Positions 8,036 to 16,750 of a stretch of DNA of 64,000 nucleotides are shown in pieces (position 1 is the first letter of the stretch; each line of letters begins with the position of its first letter). The notes under the pieces are model-generated. The model made no database searches. It saw only the letters and a list, made by a program, of their open reading frames with translations, and was not told the DNA's origin. The stretch is from Dyella_B sp036746095 (lineage in GTDB: Bacteria; Pseudomonadota; Gammaproteobacteria; Xanthomonadales; Rhodanobacteraceae), in assembly GCF_036746095.1 (NCBI RefSeq), contig NZ_DAIOEU010000013.1, forward strand, positions 1-64,000. The letters are read 5' to 3'. Made by a program: the position numbers and the translations under genes.

Positions 8036-8899
8036 ATGCGCAGCGTTGTTTGGTCGCTGATGACAGTGGCAGCGGTGGCACTAGCCGGCTGCAACAATTC
8101 TTCAAATCCGTCGTCGTCGACCGACGCGGGAAATACCGAAGCAAGTGCGCCGGCCGGTCCCGCGCACAGCGTTACCGGTACTGTCACGATCCGTGGCGGC
8201 GGTACCCCGTCGCAGCAGAGCAAGCTCGACATCAGTATCGTGGACGTGACGGCACAGGGCTCGCCGCCGCTGGCCACCAAGGAAATTGCGCCGGCCACCA
8301 CGTTCCCGCAATCGTTCGAGCTGGACTTCAATCCTGCCAACGTTGCTACCAACGATCTGTACATCGTGCAGGCTCAGCTGGTGGATGGCGATCGCCACTA
8401 CACCATGCCGTTGCAGGCGCCGGTGCTGACCAAGGGCAACCCGACCACCAACGTCAAGGTCGAACTCACTCCTGAACAGACACCCGGCGAAAAGCTCCTG
8501 GCACAGTTCCAGGGTGTGCAGAAGCAGATCGGTGGCATGAAGCGCTCCGCCGGCACCAAGCTCGAGAAGGATGCCTCGCTCGCCTGGCAGGTGTTCCGTG
8601 ATGGCGGCGAAGTGAAGTTCATCCGCGAGCTGGTCGACTACGGTGACAAGGGCTTTACCAGCACGGATTACGCCTACAAAGACGGCAAGCCGTGGGTAGT
8701 GCAGCAGCAGAAGAAGCCCAGCCAGAACGCCAAGCCCAGTTCAGTGGATACCGCCGGTTGGGGTGACGATGGTTCGCTGGTGCTGAAGACGCACGAGGCG
8801 GAAGGCAACAGCTCGGCGCTGAGCGACAACGATGCCCAGAGTCTGCAACAGCAGGCCAAGGACATTCTCAATCTGGCAACAGGCGGCAAGGGCAAGTAA
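8036..8899 (+). CDS. YbaY-like outer-membrane lipoprotein
   Basis: Exported lipoprotein of 287 aa. The N-terminal signal ends in the lipobox LAGC (VAVALAGCNN, Cys ~20), followed by a Ser/Asn/Ala-rich linker. Residues ~45-145 form the YbaY/type III pilotin-like domain (VTGTVTIRGG... VKVELTPEQ). The C-terminal half is an extra region with a conserved-looking YGDKGFTSTDYAYKDGKPW segment and a Lys-rich tail. The start at 8036 is the Met just before the signal sequence; upstream codons encode no signal. The function is unknown; family members are thought to sit in the outer membrane. A bidirectional terminator follows. Confidence 0.8.
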   Translation: MRSVVWSLMTVAAVALAGCNNSSNPSSSTDAGNTEASAPAGPAHSVTGTVTIRGGGTPSQQSKLDISIVDVTAQGSPPLATKEIAPATTFPQSFELDFNPANVATNDLYIVQAQLVDGDRHYTMPLQAPVLTKGNPTTNVKVELTPEQTPGEKLLAQFQGVQKQIGGMKRSAGTKLEKDASLAWQVFRDGGEVKFIRELVDYGDKGFTSTDYAYKDGKPWVVQQQKKPSQNAKPSSVDTAGWGDDGSLVLKTHEAEGNSSALSDNDAQSLQQQAKDILNLATGGKGK

Positions 8900-8922
8900 A
8901 GCCATCCTTCCCAAGCTGGAAT

Positions 8923-8955
8923 AAAAAAAGCCGTCCAAACTGGACGGCTTTTTTT
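8923..8955. terminator. bidirectional rho-independent terminator
   Basis: AAAAAAAGCCGTCCA (8923-8937) pairs perfectly with TGGACGGCTTTTTTT (8941-8955) across a 3-base loop. It lies between two converging genes, the lipoprotein (+) and the autotransporter (-), and can serve both. Confidence 0.92.
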
Positions 8956-8973
8956 GTTGCCAGGAAAATCGAC

Positions 8974-11016
8974 TTAGAAGCCGTACTTCACCCCGAGGTT
9001 GAAGCCGTTCATGCTCTGGCTGTGATCGGCGAAATGGCTGTTGAAGGCCACCCAGGCGGACAGGTTCGAGCTGATCTGCGCGCTTAGGCCGGCATTGACC
9101 GAACCCCAGTTCTTGTCCGGCGTGAAGCCGGCCATGTCGAAGCTGCCGTTCATGCTGTTGAGGCCGGCGGTGACCATGTCGGTGCCGGCGCGGCTGTCAT
9201 GGTTCCAGCCCAGCTCGACATATGGCGTCACAGCCATGCCCTGGGTATGCAGCGTGCCCTGCAGGCGCCAGCCCAGTGTGCTGATCAACGCATTGCGCGC
9301 CTGGCTGCCAAACCACATCGCGGTCGCGTCATTGCCGTTTTCGCTATAGCCGTCGATCCTGATGTGCTGGTACTCGACGTTCGCGAACGGGCCGGTCTTC
9401 ACCGTGCCCATGTCGAACCAGTAGCCGCCATGCAACCCTAAACCGACATACGAACCATCGACTTTGCCGCTTTCGTTCGTGCGAGCATCGCCGATCATGA
9501 ATACGCGGTTGACATTGGTGTAGCTGGCCTGGCCGAAATCACCGTAGACGCCGGCGTAAGCGCCACCGCTGTGCCAGGTGACATAGCCCAGGCCGGTAAG
9601 CGCCTGCAGCTTGTAGCCACCACCGCCGGTGACATCGGCCGTGTGTTCGCCGATGCCCAGCGCGACTCCCGCGGAGATGTTGTCGGTCGCGTGAACATCC
9701 GCACCCACGGTGAGATCGACGTTATTGCTGCTGGTGCGAGGGGCGCCGGCACGCTGGTCGAAATGCTGGTTCGAATAGCTGAGGTCGGCGAACGCTCGCG
9801 TGGTGCTGCCGAAGGTGTCGGCCATCATCTGGTTGCGCACCACCGCCGTCTGGGTGGTCACGGCGGCGAGCGGAGCTTCCTGCAACAAGGAGATCTGCTG
9901 CGGCGCGGCCAGCTCGGAGAGCACCACTTGCGAAAGCATCACATCGGCTGCCGTAGTGGGGTGCACGCCGTCCGCGAACAGGTAGCTTTGGTTGGTGCCC
10001 GCCGCATAGGTGTAGGGCAAGCCGGAACCCTGCGGCCCGCACTGCACCGAGCTCGAACCCGCACCGCATGCCGGCGTCGTGACATTGGTAAAGCCGTACG
10101 CCCCCGGATTCGCCACGACCTGGTTGAGCAGGGCAAAAGCGTTGACGGGAATGATGCCCTTGCCCAAATGACCAAGCCCCGCGTTGAGCTGGCTGTTGTA
10201 AATGACGCTGAGCCCGGTCAGCGACGACGCTGCCGAGGCACCTTGCGCAAGCGCTTCCGGCGTCAGGCCGATATTGGGCAGATTGAACACGACAATATTT
10301 TTCGCCCCAGCCGCCTGCAGGGCACCGATCAGCTTCACTTCCTGCTGTCCGGCGGCGGCAATGGTGGCTTGCGCCTGGGTTGCCGTTTGCAGCGAGGAAA
10401 CGCCGGCTGCCGCAGTCACCTGGGCATTCACCTGCGCGGTGACGGCAGGCGTGATCTGCGCTTCGAACGCGGCGATGGCGACCGGATTGTTCGGAATCAG
10501 GCCGGCGGTGACGGCCAGGGAAGCCTGCCCAGCCAACGTCTGCGCGATCAGTTGCTGCGCAGCCGATCCGGCCGCAACTGAAGTGGCCGCGTTGAAAATA
10601 TCGTTGGCCCCACCCCAGATGGCATACAGCGCATGGGGATTCACGCTGCTGCTCGCCAGATAGCTGGTCACCTGACTGGTAATGGTCGGCACGGTGGAGG
10701 GCGTACCCGGCGAGTTGTTGTTGATACCCGCCCCACCCCAGGCGTAATCAGTGCCGCCAGCCAGCGAAGCGGTCAGCGAATAGCCGAGCCCGACGGCTAC
10801 GTTCTGGATCGTCACATTGCCGGGGTTGGTCGTGAACTTCAGCGGAGGCTGGATGCTTGGATCGGTCGCCAGCGAAATATTGCCTGCATCGCTAAGGCTG
10901 TCGCCAAACACCACCACGCCGTTGAACGTGGAATTCGGATTGCCGGTGGCGTGAACCGCGCCAACCATGCCGAGGGCCAGCGCCACGGCGCCAGCGATCT
11001 TTCGAGGGTGGAACAT
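8974..11016 (-). CDS. GDSL-type esterase autotransporter (EstA-like)
   Basis: Type V secreted outer-membrane esterase of 680 aa. A signal peptide (MFHPRKIAGAVALALGMVGAVHA) precedes an SGNH/GDSL passenger: block I FGDSLSDAGN with nucleophile Ser40, block III GGAND (Asn138), and block V ADGVHPT (Asp349, His352). The last ~275 residues form an autotransporter beta-barrel ending in the aromatic signature VKYGF. The family hydrolyses short- to medium-chain esters at the cell surface, and in Pseudomonas EstA affects rhamnolipids and motility. The Ala-rich insert at ~145-235 is larger than in compact SGNH enzymes. It is monocistronic, with AGGAG upstream of the start. Confidence 0.9.
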   Translation of the reverse strand: MFHPRKIAGAVALALGMVGAVHATGNPNSTFNGVVVFGDSLSDAGNISLATDPSIQPPLKFTTNPGNVTIQNVAVGLGYSLTASLAGGTDYAWGGAGINNNSPGTPSTVPTITSQVTSYLASSSVNPHALYAIWGGANDIFNAATSVAAGSAAQQLIAQTLAGQASLAVTAGLIPNNPVAIAAFEAQITPAVTAQVNAQVTAAAGVSSLQTATQAQATIAAAGQQEVKLIGALQAAGAKNIVVFNLPNIGLTPEALAQGASAASSLTGLSVIYNSQLNAGLGHLGKGIIPVNAFALLNQVVANPGAYGFTNVTTPACGAGSSSVQCGPQGSGLPYTYAAGTNQSYLFADGVHPTTAADVMLSQVVLSELAAPQQISLLQEAPLAAVTTQTAVVRNQMMADTFGSTTRAFADLSYSNQHFDQRAGAPRTSSNNVDLTVGADVHATDNISAGVALGIGEHTADVTGGGGYKLQALTGLGYVTWHSGGAYAGVYGDFGQASYTNVNRVFMIGDARTNESGKVDGSYVGLGLHGGYWFDMGTVKTGPFANVEYQHIRIDGYSENGNDATAMWFGSQARNALISTLGWRLQGTLHTQGMAVTPYVELGWNHDSRAGTDMVTAGLNSMNGSFDMAGFTPDKNWGSVNAGLSAQISSNLSAWVAFNSHFADHSQSMNGFNLGVKYGF

Positions 11017-11066
11017 GTGTGGGTGCTCCTGCGTTTGTTGTTATCGGAGCGTTACGTTAATGCATG

Positions 11067-11099
11067 CCATACGGCAGCGCATGCTGCGCTGCCGTATGG
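11067..11099. terminator. perfect 15-bp hairpin between tex and the autotransporter
   Basis: CCATACGGCAGCGCA (11067-11081) and TGCGCTGCCGTATGG (11085-11099) pair with a 3-base loop, between the tex stop (11171) and the autotransporter start (11016) on the minus strand. There is no T-run on the minus strand, so it may be a weak or rho-assisted terminator, an mRNA 3' end stabiliser, or a 5' UTR element of the autotransporter mRNA. Its role is not determined. Confidence 0.5.
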
Positions 11100-11170
11100 G
11101 GAACTTCGCTGTTGGATCTCACGCCTGAGCCCGCAACCTGCGGTGGCGGGAAGCGGCAAGCGTCTGCGTG

Positions 11171-13501
11171 TTAGCGCTTCAACGCACGCGAAAGCGCATC
11201 TGCGAAAGCACTATTGGCAGGTGCCGAAGCCGGTTTCGTCGCTGGCGAACCGCCAGGTCGCGAGCCGCCACGATTGTCCCTGCCGCCACGCGTGTCCGCA
11301 CCGGCCGGTTTGCCGCCGCGTGCCTGTTGACCGGGTTCGTCATCCAGACGCATCGACAGCGCGATGCGCTGGCGGGCGATGTCCACGTCCATCACTTTTA
11401 CCTTGACGATGTCGCCGGCTTTGACGGCGTCGCGCGGATCTTTCACAAAGGCATGGGATAGCGCGGAGACATGTACCAGGCCGTCCTGATGCACGCCGAT
11501 ATCGACGAAGGCGCCAAATGCAGCCACGTTGGTAACGCGGCCTTCGAGGATCATGCCGAGCTTGAGATCTTTCAGGCCTTCCACGCCTTCGGCAAAACTC
11601 GGGGCGACGAATTCCGGACGCGGATCGCGACCAGGCTTTTCCAGTTCCTTGAGAATGTCCCGTACCGTGGGCACGCCAAAACGCTCATCGGTGTACTGCT
11701 CGGGCTTTAAACTGCGCAGAAAGCTAATGTCGCCGACAATGCTTCTCACCTCGCGGCCGCATTGCGTAATGATGCGCTCTACCACCGGATACGCCTCGGG
11801 GTGCACGGCGCTTGCATCCAATGGGCTGTCGCCCTGGGGAATGCGCAAAAAGCCGGCGCACTGCTCGAACGCCTTGTCGCCCAGGCGCGGCACTTTCAGC
11901 AGGGCTTTGCGGTTTGGGAAGGGGCCGTTCGCGTCGCGATGTTTCACCACGTTCTCGGCGACGCTGGGCGTAAGGCCGGCTACGCGCGACAGCAACGCAG
12001 CCGACGCAGTGTTCACGTCCACGCCCACCGCGTTGACGCAGTCTTCCACCTTTGCATCCAGCGCGCGCGCCAGCTTTACTTGATTTACGTCGTGCTGGTA
12101 TTGGCCGACGCCGATCGCCTTGGGTTCGATCTTCACCAGTTCCGCCAGTGGATCTTGCAGGCGGCGGGCGATGGACACGGCGCCGCGCAAACTCACGTCG
12201 AGGTCCGGAAATTCCTTGGCCGCCGTTTCCGACGCGGAATACACCGAAGCGCCCGCTTCACTCACCACGATCTTCGCCAGCGTCAGATCCGCGTGCTTTT
12301 TGATCAGCTCGCCGGCCAGCTTGTCCGTCTCGCGCGATGCCGTGCCGTTGCCGATGGCGATCAGGTTGACGCCATGCTGCTTGCTCAATATCGCCAGCCG
12401 CGCGATCGACTGATCCCACTGGTTGCGCGGCTCATGCGGATAGATGGTATCGGTGGCCAAGAGCTTGCCGGTGGCATCGACCACGGCCACTTTCACGCCG
12501 GTACGGATGCCCGGGTCCAGCCCCATCACGGTCTTGGCGCCAGCGGGCGCGGCCAGCATCAGATCCTTGAGGTTGTCGCCGAACACGCGGATGGCTTCGT
12601 CTTCCGCGGCCTCGCGCACGCGGCCGAACAGATCCAGCGTAAGGTGCAAGTGCAGCTTCACGCGCCAGGTCATGCGCACCGTTTCACGCAGCCACGCATC
12701 GGCAGCGCGGCCACGGTCGATGATGCCGCTGTGCGACGCGACGCGACCTTCGGCTTCCTGATGACCTTGTTCGGCTTCTGCCGCGGGCAACAGTTCCAGT
12801 TCGATCACGCCTTCGTTGCGCGCGCGCATCAGCGCCAGCAGGCGATGCGAAGGGATTTTGCCGATCGCTTCCATGTGGTCGAAGTAGTCGCGGAATTTCG
12901 CGCCTTCGTTTTCCTTGCCTTCGACTACCTTGGCGCGGATCTGGCCTTTCTCCCACAACCAGTCACGCAATTCGCCGAGCAGCTGCGCATCTTCGGCGAT
13001 GCTTTCCATCAGAATGGCGCGCGCGCCATCGAGTGCGGCGCGCACGTCGGTCACGCCTTTTTCCGCGTCCACGAACGGCTCGGCGAGCGTCTCGGGCGAC
13101 TGCGTGGGATCTTCGCGCAAGCCGATCGCCAATGGCTCGAGGCCGGCCTCGCGTGCGATCTGCGCCTTGGTGCGGCGCTTGGGCTTGTACGGCAGGTAGA
13201 GGTCTTCCAGGCGTGCCTTCGTGTCGGCTTCCCGAATGTCCCGCTTCAGTGCTTCGGTGAGTTTGCCTTGCTCCTCGACGCTGGCGAGGATCGCCGTGCG
13301 GCGTTCCTCCAGTTCGCGCAGATAGCGCAGGCGCTCTTCGAGCGTGCGCAGTTGCGTGTCGTCGAGACCTCCGGTGGCTTCCTTGCGGTAGCGCGCGATG
13401 AAGGGCACGGTGGCGCCGCCATCAAGCAATTCCACAGCGGCGCGTACCTGTTCCGATTTGGCGGCGATGTCCTGGGCGATGCGTTGTTCAATGCTGAGCA
13501 T
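11171..13501 (-). CDS. tex: Tex family transcription accessory protein
   Basis: Cytosolic RNA-binding protein of 776 aa, linked in other bacteria to transcription and to toxin-gene expression. The N-terminal helical region carries VPFIARYRKEATGGLDD. A YqgF-like RNase H fold region follows (VMGLDPGIRTGVKVAVVD), then helix-hairpin-helix segments (NTASAALLSRVAGL). An S1 RNA-binding domain lies near 640-715 (GMILEGRVTNVAAFGAFVDI). The tail is Gly/Arg/Ala-rich and disordered. I start at MLSIEQRIAQ, the family N-terminus; 13 further upstream codons are open but not conserved in character. Confidence 0.93.
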   Translation of the reverse strand: MLSIEQRIAQDIAAKSEQVRAAVELLDGGATVPFIARYRKEATGGLDDTQLRTLEERLRYLRELEERRTAILASVEEQGKLTEALKRDIREADTKARLEDLYLPYKPKRRTKAQIAREAGLEPLAIGLREDPTQSPETLAEPFVDAEKGVTDVRAALDGARAILMESIAEDAQLLGELRDWLWEKGQIRAKVVEGKENEGAKFRDYFDHMEAIGKIPSHRLLALMRARNEGVIELELLPAAEAEQGHQEAEGRVASHSGIIDRGRAADAWLRETVRMTWRVKLHLHLTLDLFGRVREAAEDEAIRVFGDNLKDLMLAAPAGAKTVMGLDPGIRTGVKVAVVDATGKLLATDTIYPHEPRNQWDQSIARLAILSKQHGVNLIAIGNGTASRETDKLAGELIKKHADLTLAKIVVSEAGASVYSASETAAKEFPDLDVSLRGAVSIARRLQDPLAELVKIEPKAIGVGQYQHDVNQVKLARALDAKVEDCVNAVGVDVNTASAALLSRVAGLTPSVAENVVKHRDANGPFPNRKALLKVPRLGDKAFEQCAGFLRIPQGDSPLDASAVHPEAYPVVERIITQCGREVRSIVGDISFLRSLKPEQYTDERFGVPTVRDILKELEKPGRDPRPEFVAPSFAEGVEGLKDLKLGMILEGRVTNVAAFGAFVDIGVHQDGLVHVSALSHAFVKDPRDAVKAGDIVKVKVMDVDIARQRIALSMRLDDEPGQQARGGKPAGADTRGGRDNRGGSRPGGSPATKPASAPANSAFADALSRALKR

Positions 13502-13585
13502 GGGACTAAACGAAATTCCTGGAGTTTGGTAATGCGACAAACGCGTTGGCGAGAGCCATCATGCTTCGCCGGTTGGCGAGCATGA

Positions 13586-13619
13586 CAAAAAAAGCGGCGC
13601 AGGCCCAGAAGGCTGCGCC
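13586..13619 (-). terminator. rho-independent terminator of the RDD gene
   Basis: On the minus strand, GGCGCAG (13619-13613) pairs with CTGCGCC (13602-13596) and is followed by GC and a run of seven T. It lies 17 bases after the RDD stop and separates that gene from tex. Confidence 0.8.
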
Positions 13620-13635
13620 CTATCGATGTGATCAA

Positions 13636-14406
13636 TCAGGCATTGAAGTGGCCGGGCTGTTCGCCGTTTGGGCGATTCGGCGGCTGTTCCTGGGCGGTGC
13701 CGTTGAGCACGAAGGTGCTGGCCCACAGATCGTGCAAACCTTGCTTGCGCTGCGTCCAAGTGATGGCCAGATAGCAGACGATCGGGATCAAGCCGAACAC
13801 CGCGCCGAGCAGCCTCACGATATTGCGTGCGGCAGAACGGCCAAGCGTGATGCGTTGCCCGTTGAGGCCGGTCACGCGCAGGCGCAGCGCCAACTTGCCC
13901 GGCGTCGCCTGCAGCTTGGATGCTTCGAAGAGCATGTAATACAGAAACGTGATGACCAACGAGGCCACATTGGCGCCTTCTGTCGCCTTGGCATAGTCGC
14001 GCAAAGCCGTGGCCATGTCGGCGCCGGCTTGAATCTGATCGAGCAGATGCTTGTAGGCCTCCACGCCGCCGAGCGCGTAGGTCACGAGCATGGACGGAAT
14101 CATCAGGATGAGCAGGTCGATCACCCACGCGCCGAAACGCTGCCAGAAGCTGGCGTAATCGAAATGGATGGTGCGGCCTGCCGGTTGTGCCTGCTGGGTT
14201 TGTTGCAGCGGCGGCGGGCCGTAGGGGTTGGGCGCAGGAGCCGGCTTGTCTTGCGGAAACAGCAGCGATAGCGGTCGCCAGTCGGCCAGTCCTTCGTACC
14301 AGCCGAGATCGTCAGGGCTGAGCTGGCCGCTGCGCAGCCACTCTTTTACCTGTTCTTCCTGATAAGGGCCGTGGCGTTCGCCGTTGCGACCAATCCAAAC
14401 TTCCAT
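13636..14406 (-). CDS. GYF_2 and RDD domain membrane protein
   Basis: Inner-membrane protein of 256 aa with two recognisable parts. Residues 1-55 form a GYF_2 domain (WIGRNGERHGPYQEEQVKEW...LGWYEGLADWRPL), followed by a Pro/Gln-rich linker. Residues ~83-235 form an RDD domain with three membrane segments (FWQRFGAWVIDLLILMIPSML, ASLVITFLYYMLFE, ARNIVRLLGAVFGLIPIVC). RDD proteins are mostly uncharacterised, and some affect ion or osmotic homeostasis. GYF_2 domains are thought to bind proline-rich peptides. It has its own terminator. Confidence 0.85.
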   Translation of the reverse strand: MEVWIGRNGERHGPYQEEQVKEWLRSGQLSPDDLGWYEGLADWRPLSLLFPQDKPAPAPNPYGPPPLQQTQQAQPAGRTIHFDYASFWQRFGAWVIDLLILMIPSMLVTYALGGVEAYKHLLDQIQAGADMATALRDYAKATEGANVASLVITFLYYMLFEASKLQATPGKLALRLRVTGLNGQRITLGRSAARNIVRLLGAVFGLIPIVCYLAITWTQRKQGLHDLWASTFVLNGTAQEQPPNRPNGEQPGHFNA

Positions 14407-14561
14407 CGCTCAATTCTCACCGGGTGTCGCTGCGGATGATGCCATGCGGCGCATGGCCGGAGGGCGCGGCTCGCTGAGCACGCTCAAGCGAGCACCGTAG
14501 ACATGCGGATTGTCAGCTGCGGAATTGTCTTGAATGCCCACTGCATGTGTTGCTGCCGGCA

Positions 14562-16439
14562 TCACGCCGCGTCGCGACGCTTCAGATGCACCAGCAGCAA
14601 TGAAATGGCTGCCGGCGTGACGCCGCTGATACGCGCTGCCTGGCCGATCGTGGCCGGCATGCTGCGTTTCAGCTTCAACAGCACTTCGGCAGACAACCCA
14701 CGCACCTTGTCGTAATCGAAGCTGGCGGGAATGGCCGTGCTTTCATGGCGGCGCTGGCGTTCGATTTCTTCGCGCTGGCGCTCGAGATAGCCGGCGTACT
14801 TGGTTTGCACCTCGACCTGCGCGGCGACGTCCTCGCGATCGACCATCGGTCCCAGTTCGGACACCTTGGCCAATTTCGCATAGTCGAGTTCCGGCCGGCG
14901 CAGCAGATCCAGCGCGTTGGTTTCACGGCTCACGGCAATGCCGAGCTGGCGCTCGATTGCCGCGCCCAGCGGATTGTTCGGTGCCGCCCACAAGGCACCC
15001 AGGCGCTGCGTTTCCCGTTCCACGGCGTCGCGCTTGGTGCGCAGCGCATCGAAGCGCGCCTGCGGCACGACACCGAGCGCGTAGCCGGTTTCCGTAAGAC
15101 GCAGATCGGCGTTGTCCTCGCGCAGATGCAGGCGGTATTCCGCGCGCGAGGTGAACATGCGATAGGGCTCGATGGTGCCGTTGCTGGTGAGGTCGTCGAT
15201 CAGCACGCCGATATAAGCTTCATCGCGGCGCGGATACCACGGCACCTTGCCGTGCACCGCCAGCGCGGCGTTGAGGCCGGCAATCAGCCCCTGCGCGGCC
15301 GCTTCTTCGTAACCGGTGGTGCCGTTGATCTGGCCGGCAAAATACAACCCAGGGATGGTCTTGGTCTCCAACCAGGGATGCAGGCCGCGCGGATCGAAGT
15401 AGTCGTATTCGATCGCGTAGCCGGGACGCGTGATATGCGCCGTCTCGAAACCCTTGATCGAATGCACCAGCTCCAGTTGCACGTCGAACGGCAGCGAGGT
15501 GGAGATGCCGTTGGGATAGATCTCGAAACTGTCCAGGCCTTCCGGCTCGATGAAGATCTGGTGCGAGCCCTTGTCAGCGAAGCGCACCACCTTGTCTTCG
15601 ATGGAAGGGCAGTAGCGCGGACCGACGCCCTCGATCTGGCCTGTGTACAGCGGCGAGCGATCGAGCGCGCCGCGGATGACGTCATGGGTGCGGACACTGG
15701 TATGGGTGATCCAGCAGCTGACCTGGCGCGGATGCTCATCGCGCGAGCCGAGGTAGGAGAACACCGGCGCGGGGTCATCGCCCGGCTGTTCTTCCAGTCC
15801 GCTGAAATCGATGCTGCGCAGATCGATACGCGGGGGCGTTCCGGTTTTGAGGCGCTCGGCCGCCAACGGCAGTTCGCGCAGGCGTTGGGCCAGCGTGGTG
15901 GCCGGCGGATCGCCGGCGCGCCCGCCCGCATAGTGGGCGGGGCCGATATGGATCTTGCCACCCAGAAAGGTGCCCGCAGTGAGCACCACGGACCTGGCGC
16001 GGAAGGAAACGCCCATCTGCGTCACTACGCCAACCACGCGGCCTTGCTCGATCAGCAGATCGTCGACGGCTTGCTGGAACAGGTCCAGGTTCGGCTCGGT
16101 TTCCACCATGCGGCGGATGGCGGCCTTGTACAGCATGCGATCGGCCTGGCAGCGCGTAGCGCGCACCGCCGGGCCCTTGGACGCGTTCAGTGTGCGCCAC
16201 TGGATGCCGGCCCGGTCCGCAGCGTGGGCCATGACGCCGCCCAGCGCGTCGATTTCCTTCACCAGATGCCCCTTGCCGATGCCGCCGATCGCCGGGTTGC
16301 AGCTCATCTGGCCGATCGTCTCGATGTTGTGGCTCAGCAGCAGCGTGCGCACGCCGCAGCGTGCCGACGCAAGCGCGGCTTCGGTGCCGGCGTGGCCGCC
16401 GCCGATCACGATCACGTCGTAGGAGGTCGGATGAAGCAT
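14562..16439 (-). CDS. mnmG: tRNA uridine-5-carboxymethylaminomethyl modification enzyme MnmG
   Basis: FAD-dependent enzyme of 625 aa that, with MnmE, installs the (carboxymethyl)aminomethyl group on U34 of tRNAs reading split codon boxes. The Rossmann motif DVIVIGGGHAGTEAA begins at residue 8. GidA signatures GPRYCPSIEDKVVRF and the GQINGTTGYEEAAAQG segment are present, and the C-terminal helical domain ends normally. Length is as expected. mnmE is not next to it. The region upstream of its start is the long gap described below, so the promoter lies between about 16445 and 16520. Confidence 0.98.
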   Translation of the reverse strand: MLHPTSYDVIVIGGGHAGTEAALASARCGVRTLLLSHNIETIGQMSCNPAIGGIGKGHLVKEIDALGGVMAHAADRAGIQWRTLNASKGPAVRATRCQADRMLYKAAIRRMVETEPNLDLFQQAVDDLLIEQGRVVGVVTQMGVSFRARSVVLTAGTFLGGKIHIGPAHYAGGRAGDPPATTLAQRLRELPLAAERLKTGTPPRIDLRSIDFSGLEEQPGDDPAPVFSYLGSRDEHPRQVSCWITHTSVRTHDVIRGALDRSPLYTGQIEGVGPRYCPSIEDKVVRFADKGSHQIFIEPEGLDSFEIYPNGISTSLPFDVQLELVHSIKGFETAHITRPGYAIEYDYFDPRGLHPWLETKTIPGLYFAGQINGTTGYEEAAAQGLIAGLNAALAVHGKVPWYPRRDEAYIGVLIDDLTSNGTIEPYRMFTSRAEYRLHLREDNADLRLTETGYALGVVPQARFDALRTKRDAVERETQRLGALWAAPNNPLGAAIERQLGIAVSRETNALDLLRRPELDYAKLAKVSELGPMVDREDVAAQVEVQTKYAGYLERQREEIERQRRHESTAIPASFDYDKVRGLSAEVLLKLKRSMPATIGQAARISGVTPAAISLLLVHLKRRDAA

Positions 16440-16525
16440 GGGATGTAGATAAATACAGAAAGGACAAACGTTTATGATACTGCGAAGCGTCCGTCAGCGA
16501 TGGCCTGCGCATGCTTACGCCAAGC

Positions 16526-16541
16526 TGGCATGCTTTCTGCA
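16526..16541 (+). promoter_or_regulatory. candidate sigma-54 (RpoN) promoter
   Basis: TGGCATGCTTTCTGCA matches the -24/-12 consensus: GG at 16527-16528 and GC at 16539-16540 with exactly ten bases between. Only the base before TGCA differs from the usual TTGCA. The expected transcript start is near 16552. About half a match to TGGCA-N7-TGCA is expected by chance in a window this size, so the case rests on the terminator 120 bases downstream. Confidence 0.4.
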
Positions 16542-16551
16542 TTAGGCTAAC

Positions 16552-16671
16552 CGCACTTTCACGGGCAGATGCCGCGCGATTTGCGCGCTGAGACAGGACG
16601 GCAGGGGTCCTTTCGCGTACCGGGTGAGGAAGCAGAGACGGCGCCCTTTCGGGGCGCCGTCTATTTTTTTT
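16552..16671 (+). ncRNA. candidate small RNA (~120 nt) with intrinsic terminator
   Basis: No ORF here is supported, yet a strong terminator closes the segment, so something non-coding is probably transcribed. From the predicted start the sequence can fold into a GCGCG/CGCGC hairpin (near 16573-16587), an AGGAC/GTCCT hairpin with a GGCAGGG loop (near 16596-16612), a single-stranded stretch containing GGTGAGGA, and the terminator. The two GGA motifs could be CsrA/RsmA sites or an anti-Shine-Dalgarno pairing region. I do not recognise it as 6S, SRP, tmRNA or any named sRNA. Confidence 0.45.
16636..16671 (+). terminator. strong rho-independent terminator
   Basis: AGACGGCGCCC (16636-16646) pairs perfectly with GGGCGCCGTCT (16652-16662) and is followed by A and eight T. 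No coding gene precedes it on the plus strand. A second small hairpin, GATCTCT/AGAGATC (16672-16678 and 16683-16689), follows at once. Confidence 0.85.
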
Positions 16672-16687
16672 GATCTCTTGAGAGAGA

Positions 16688-16750
16688 TCTGGCGCCCGGC
16701 GGTCTCAGGAACAGGGGGAATCCAGGATGACCGTAGTGCCGGGCGCCAGA
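16688..16750. repeat. long-range perfect inverted repeat (13-bp arms)
   Basis: TCTGGCGCCCGGC (16688-16700) and GCCGGGCGCCAGA (16738-16750) are exact inverse complements with 37 bases between. GGTC and GACC inside can extend the pairing. No T-run follows on either strand. It could be a structured RNA element, a regulator-binding region or a remnant; its role is unknown. Confidence 0.55.

Noticed and set aside
9571..10581. 336-aa plus-strand frame opposite the autotransporter
   Set aside because: The composition is typical of an antisense artefact, and the opposite strand has an intact GDSL triad.
11762..13585. 607-aa plus-strand open frame opposite tex
   Set aside because: It is the antisense shadow of a GC-rich gene. 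The tex frame carries YqgF, HhH and S1 signatures; this one has none and is rich in His/Gln/Ala.
14745..16448. 567-aa plus-strand open frame opposite mnmG
   Set aside because: Antisense shadow of mnmG; no motif and no ribosome-binding site.
16560..16671. Possible SRP (4.5S) or 6S RNA
   Set aside because: The conserved SRP apical loop (GGTCAGGTCCGGAAGGAAGC-like) and the 6S open-bubble architecture are both absent.
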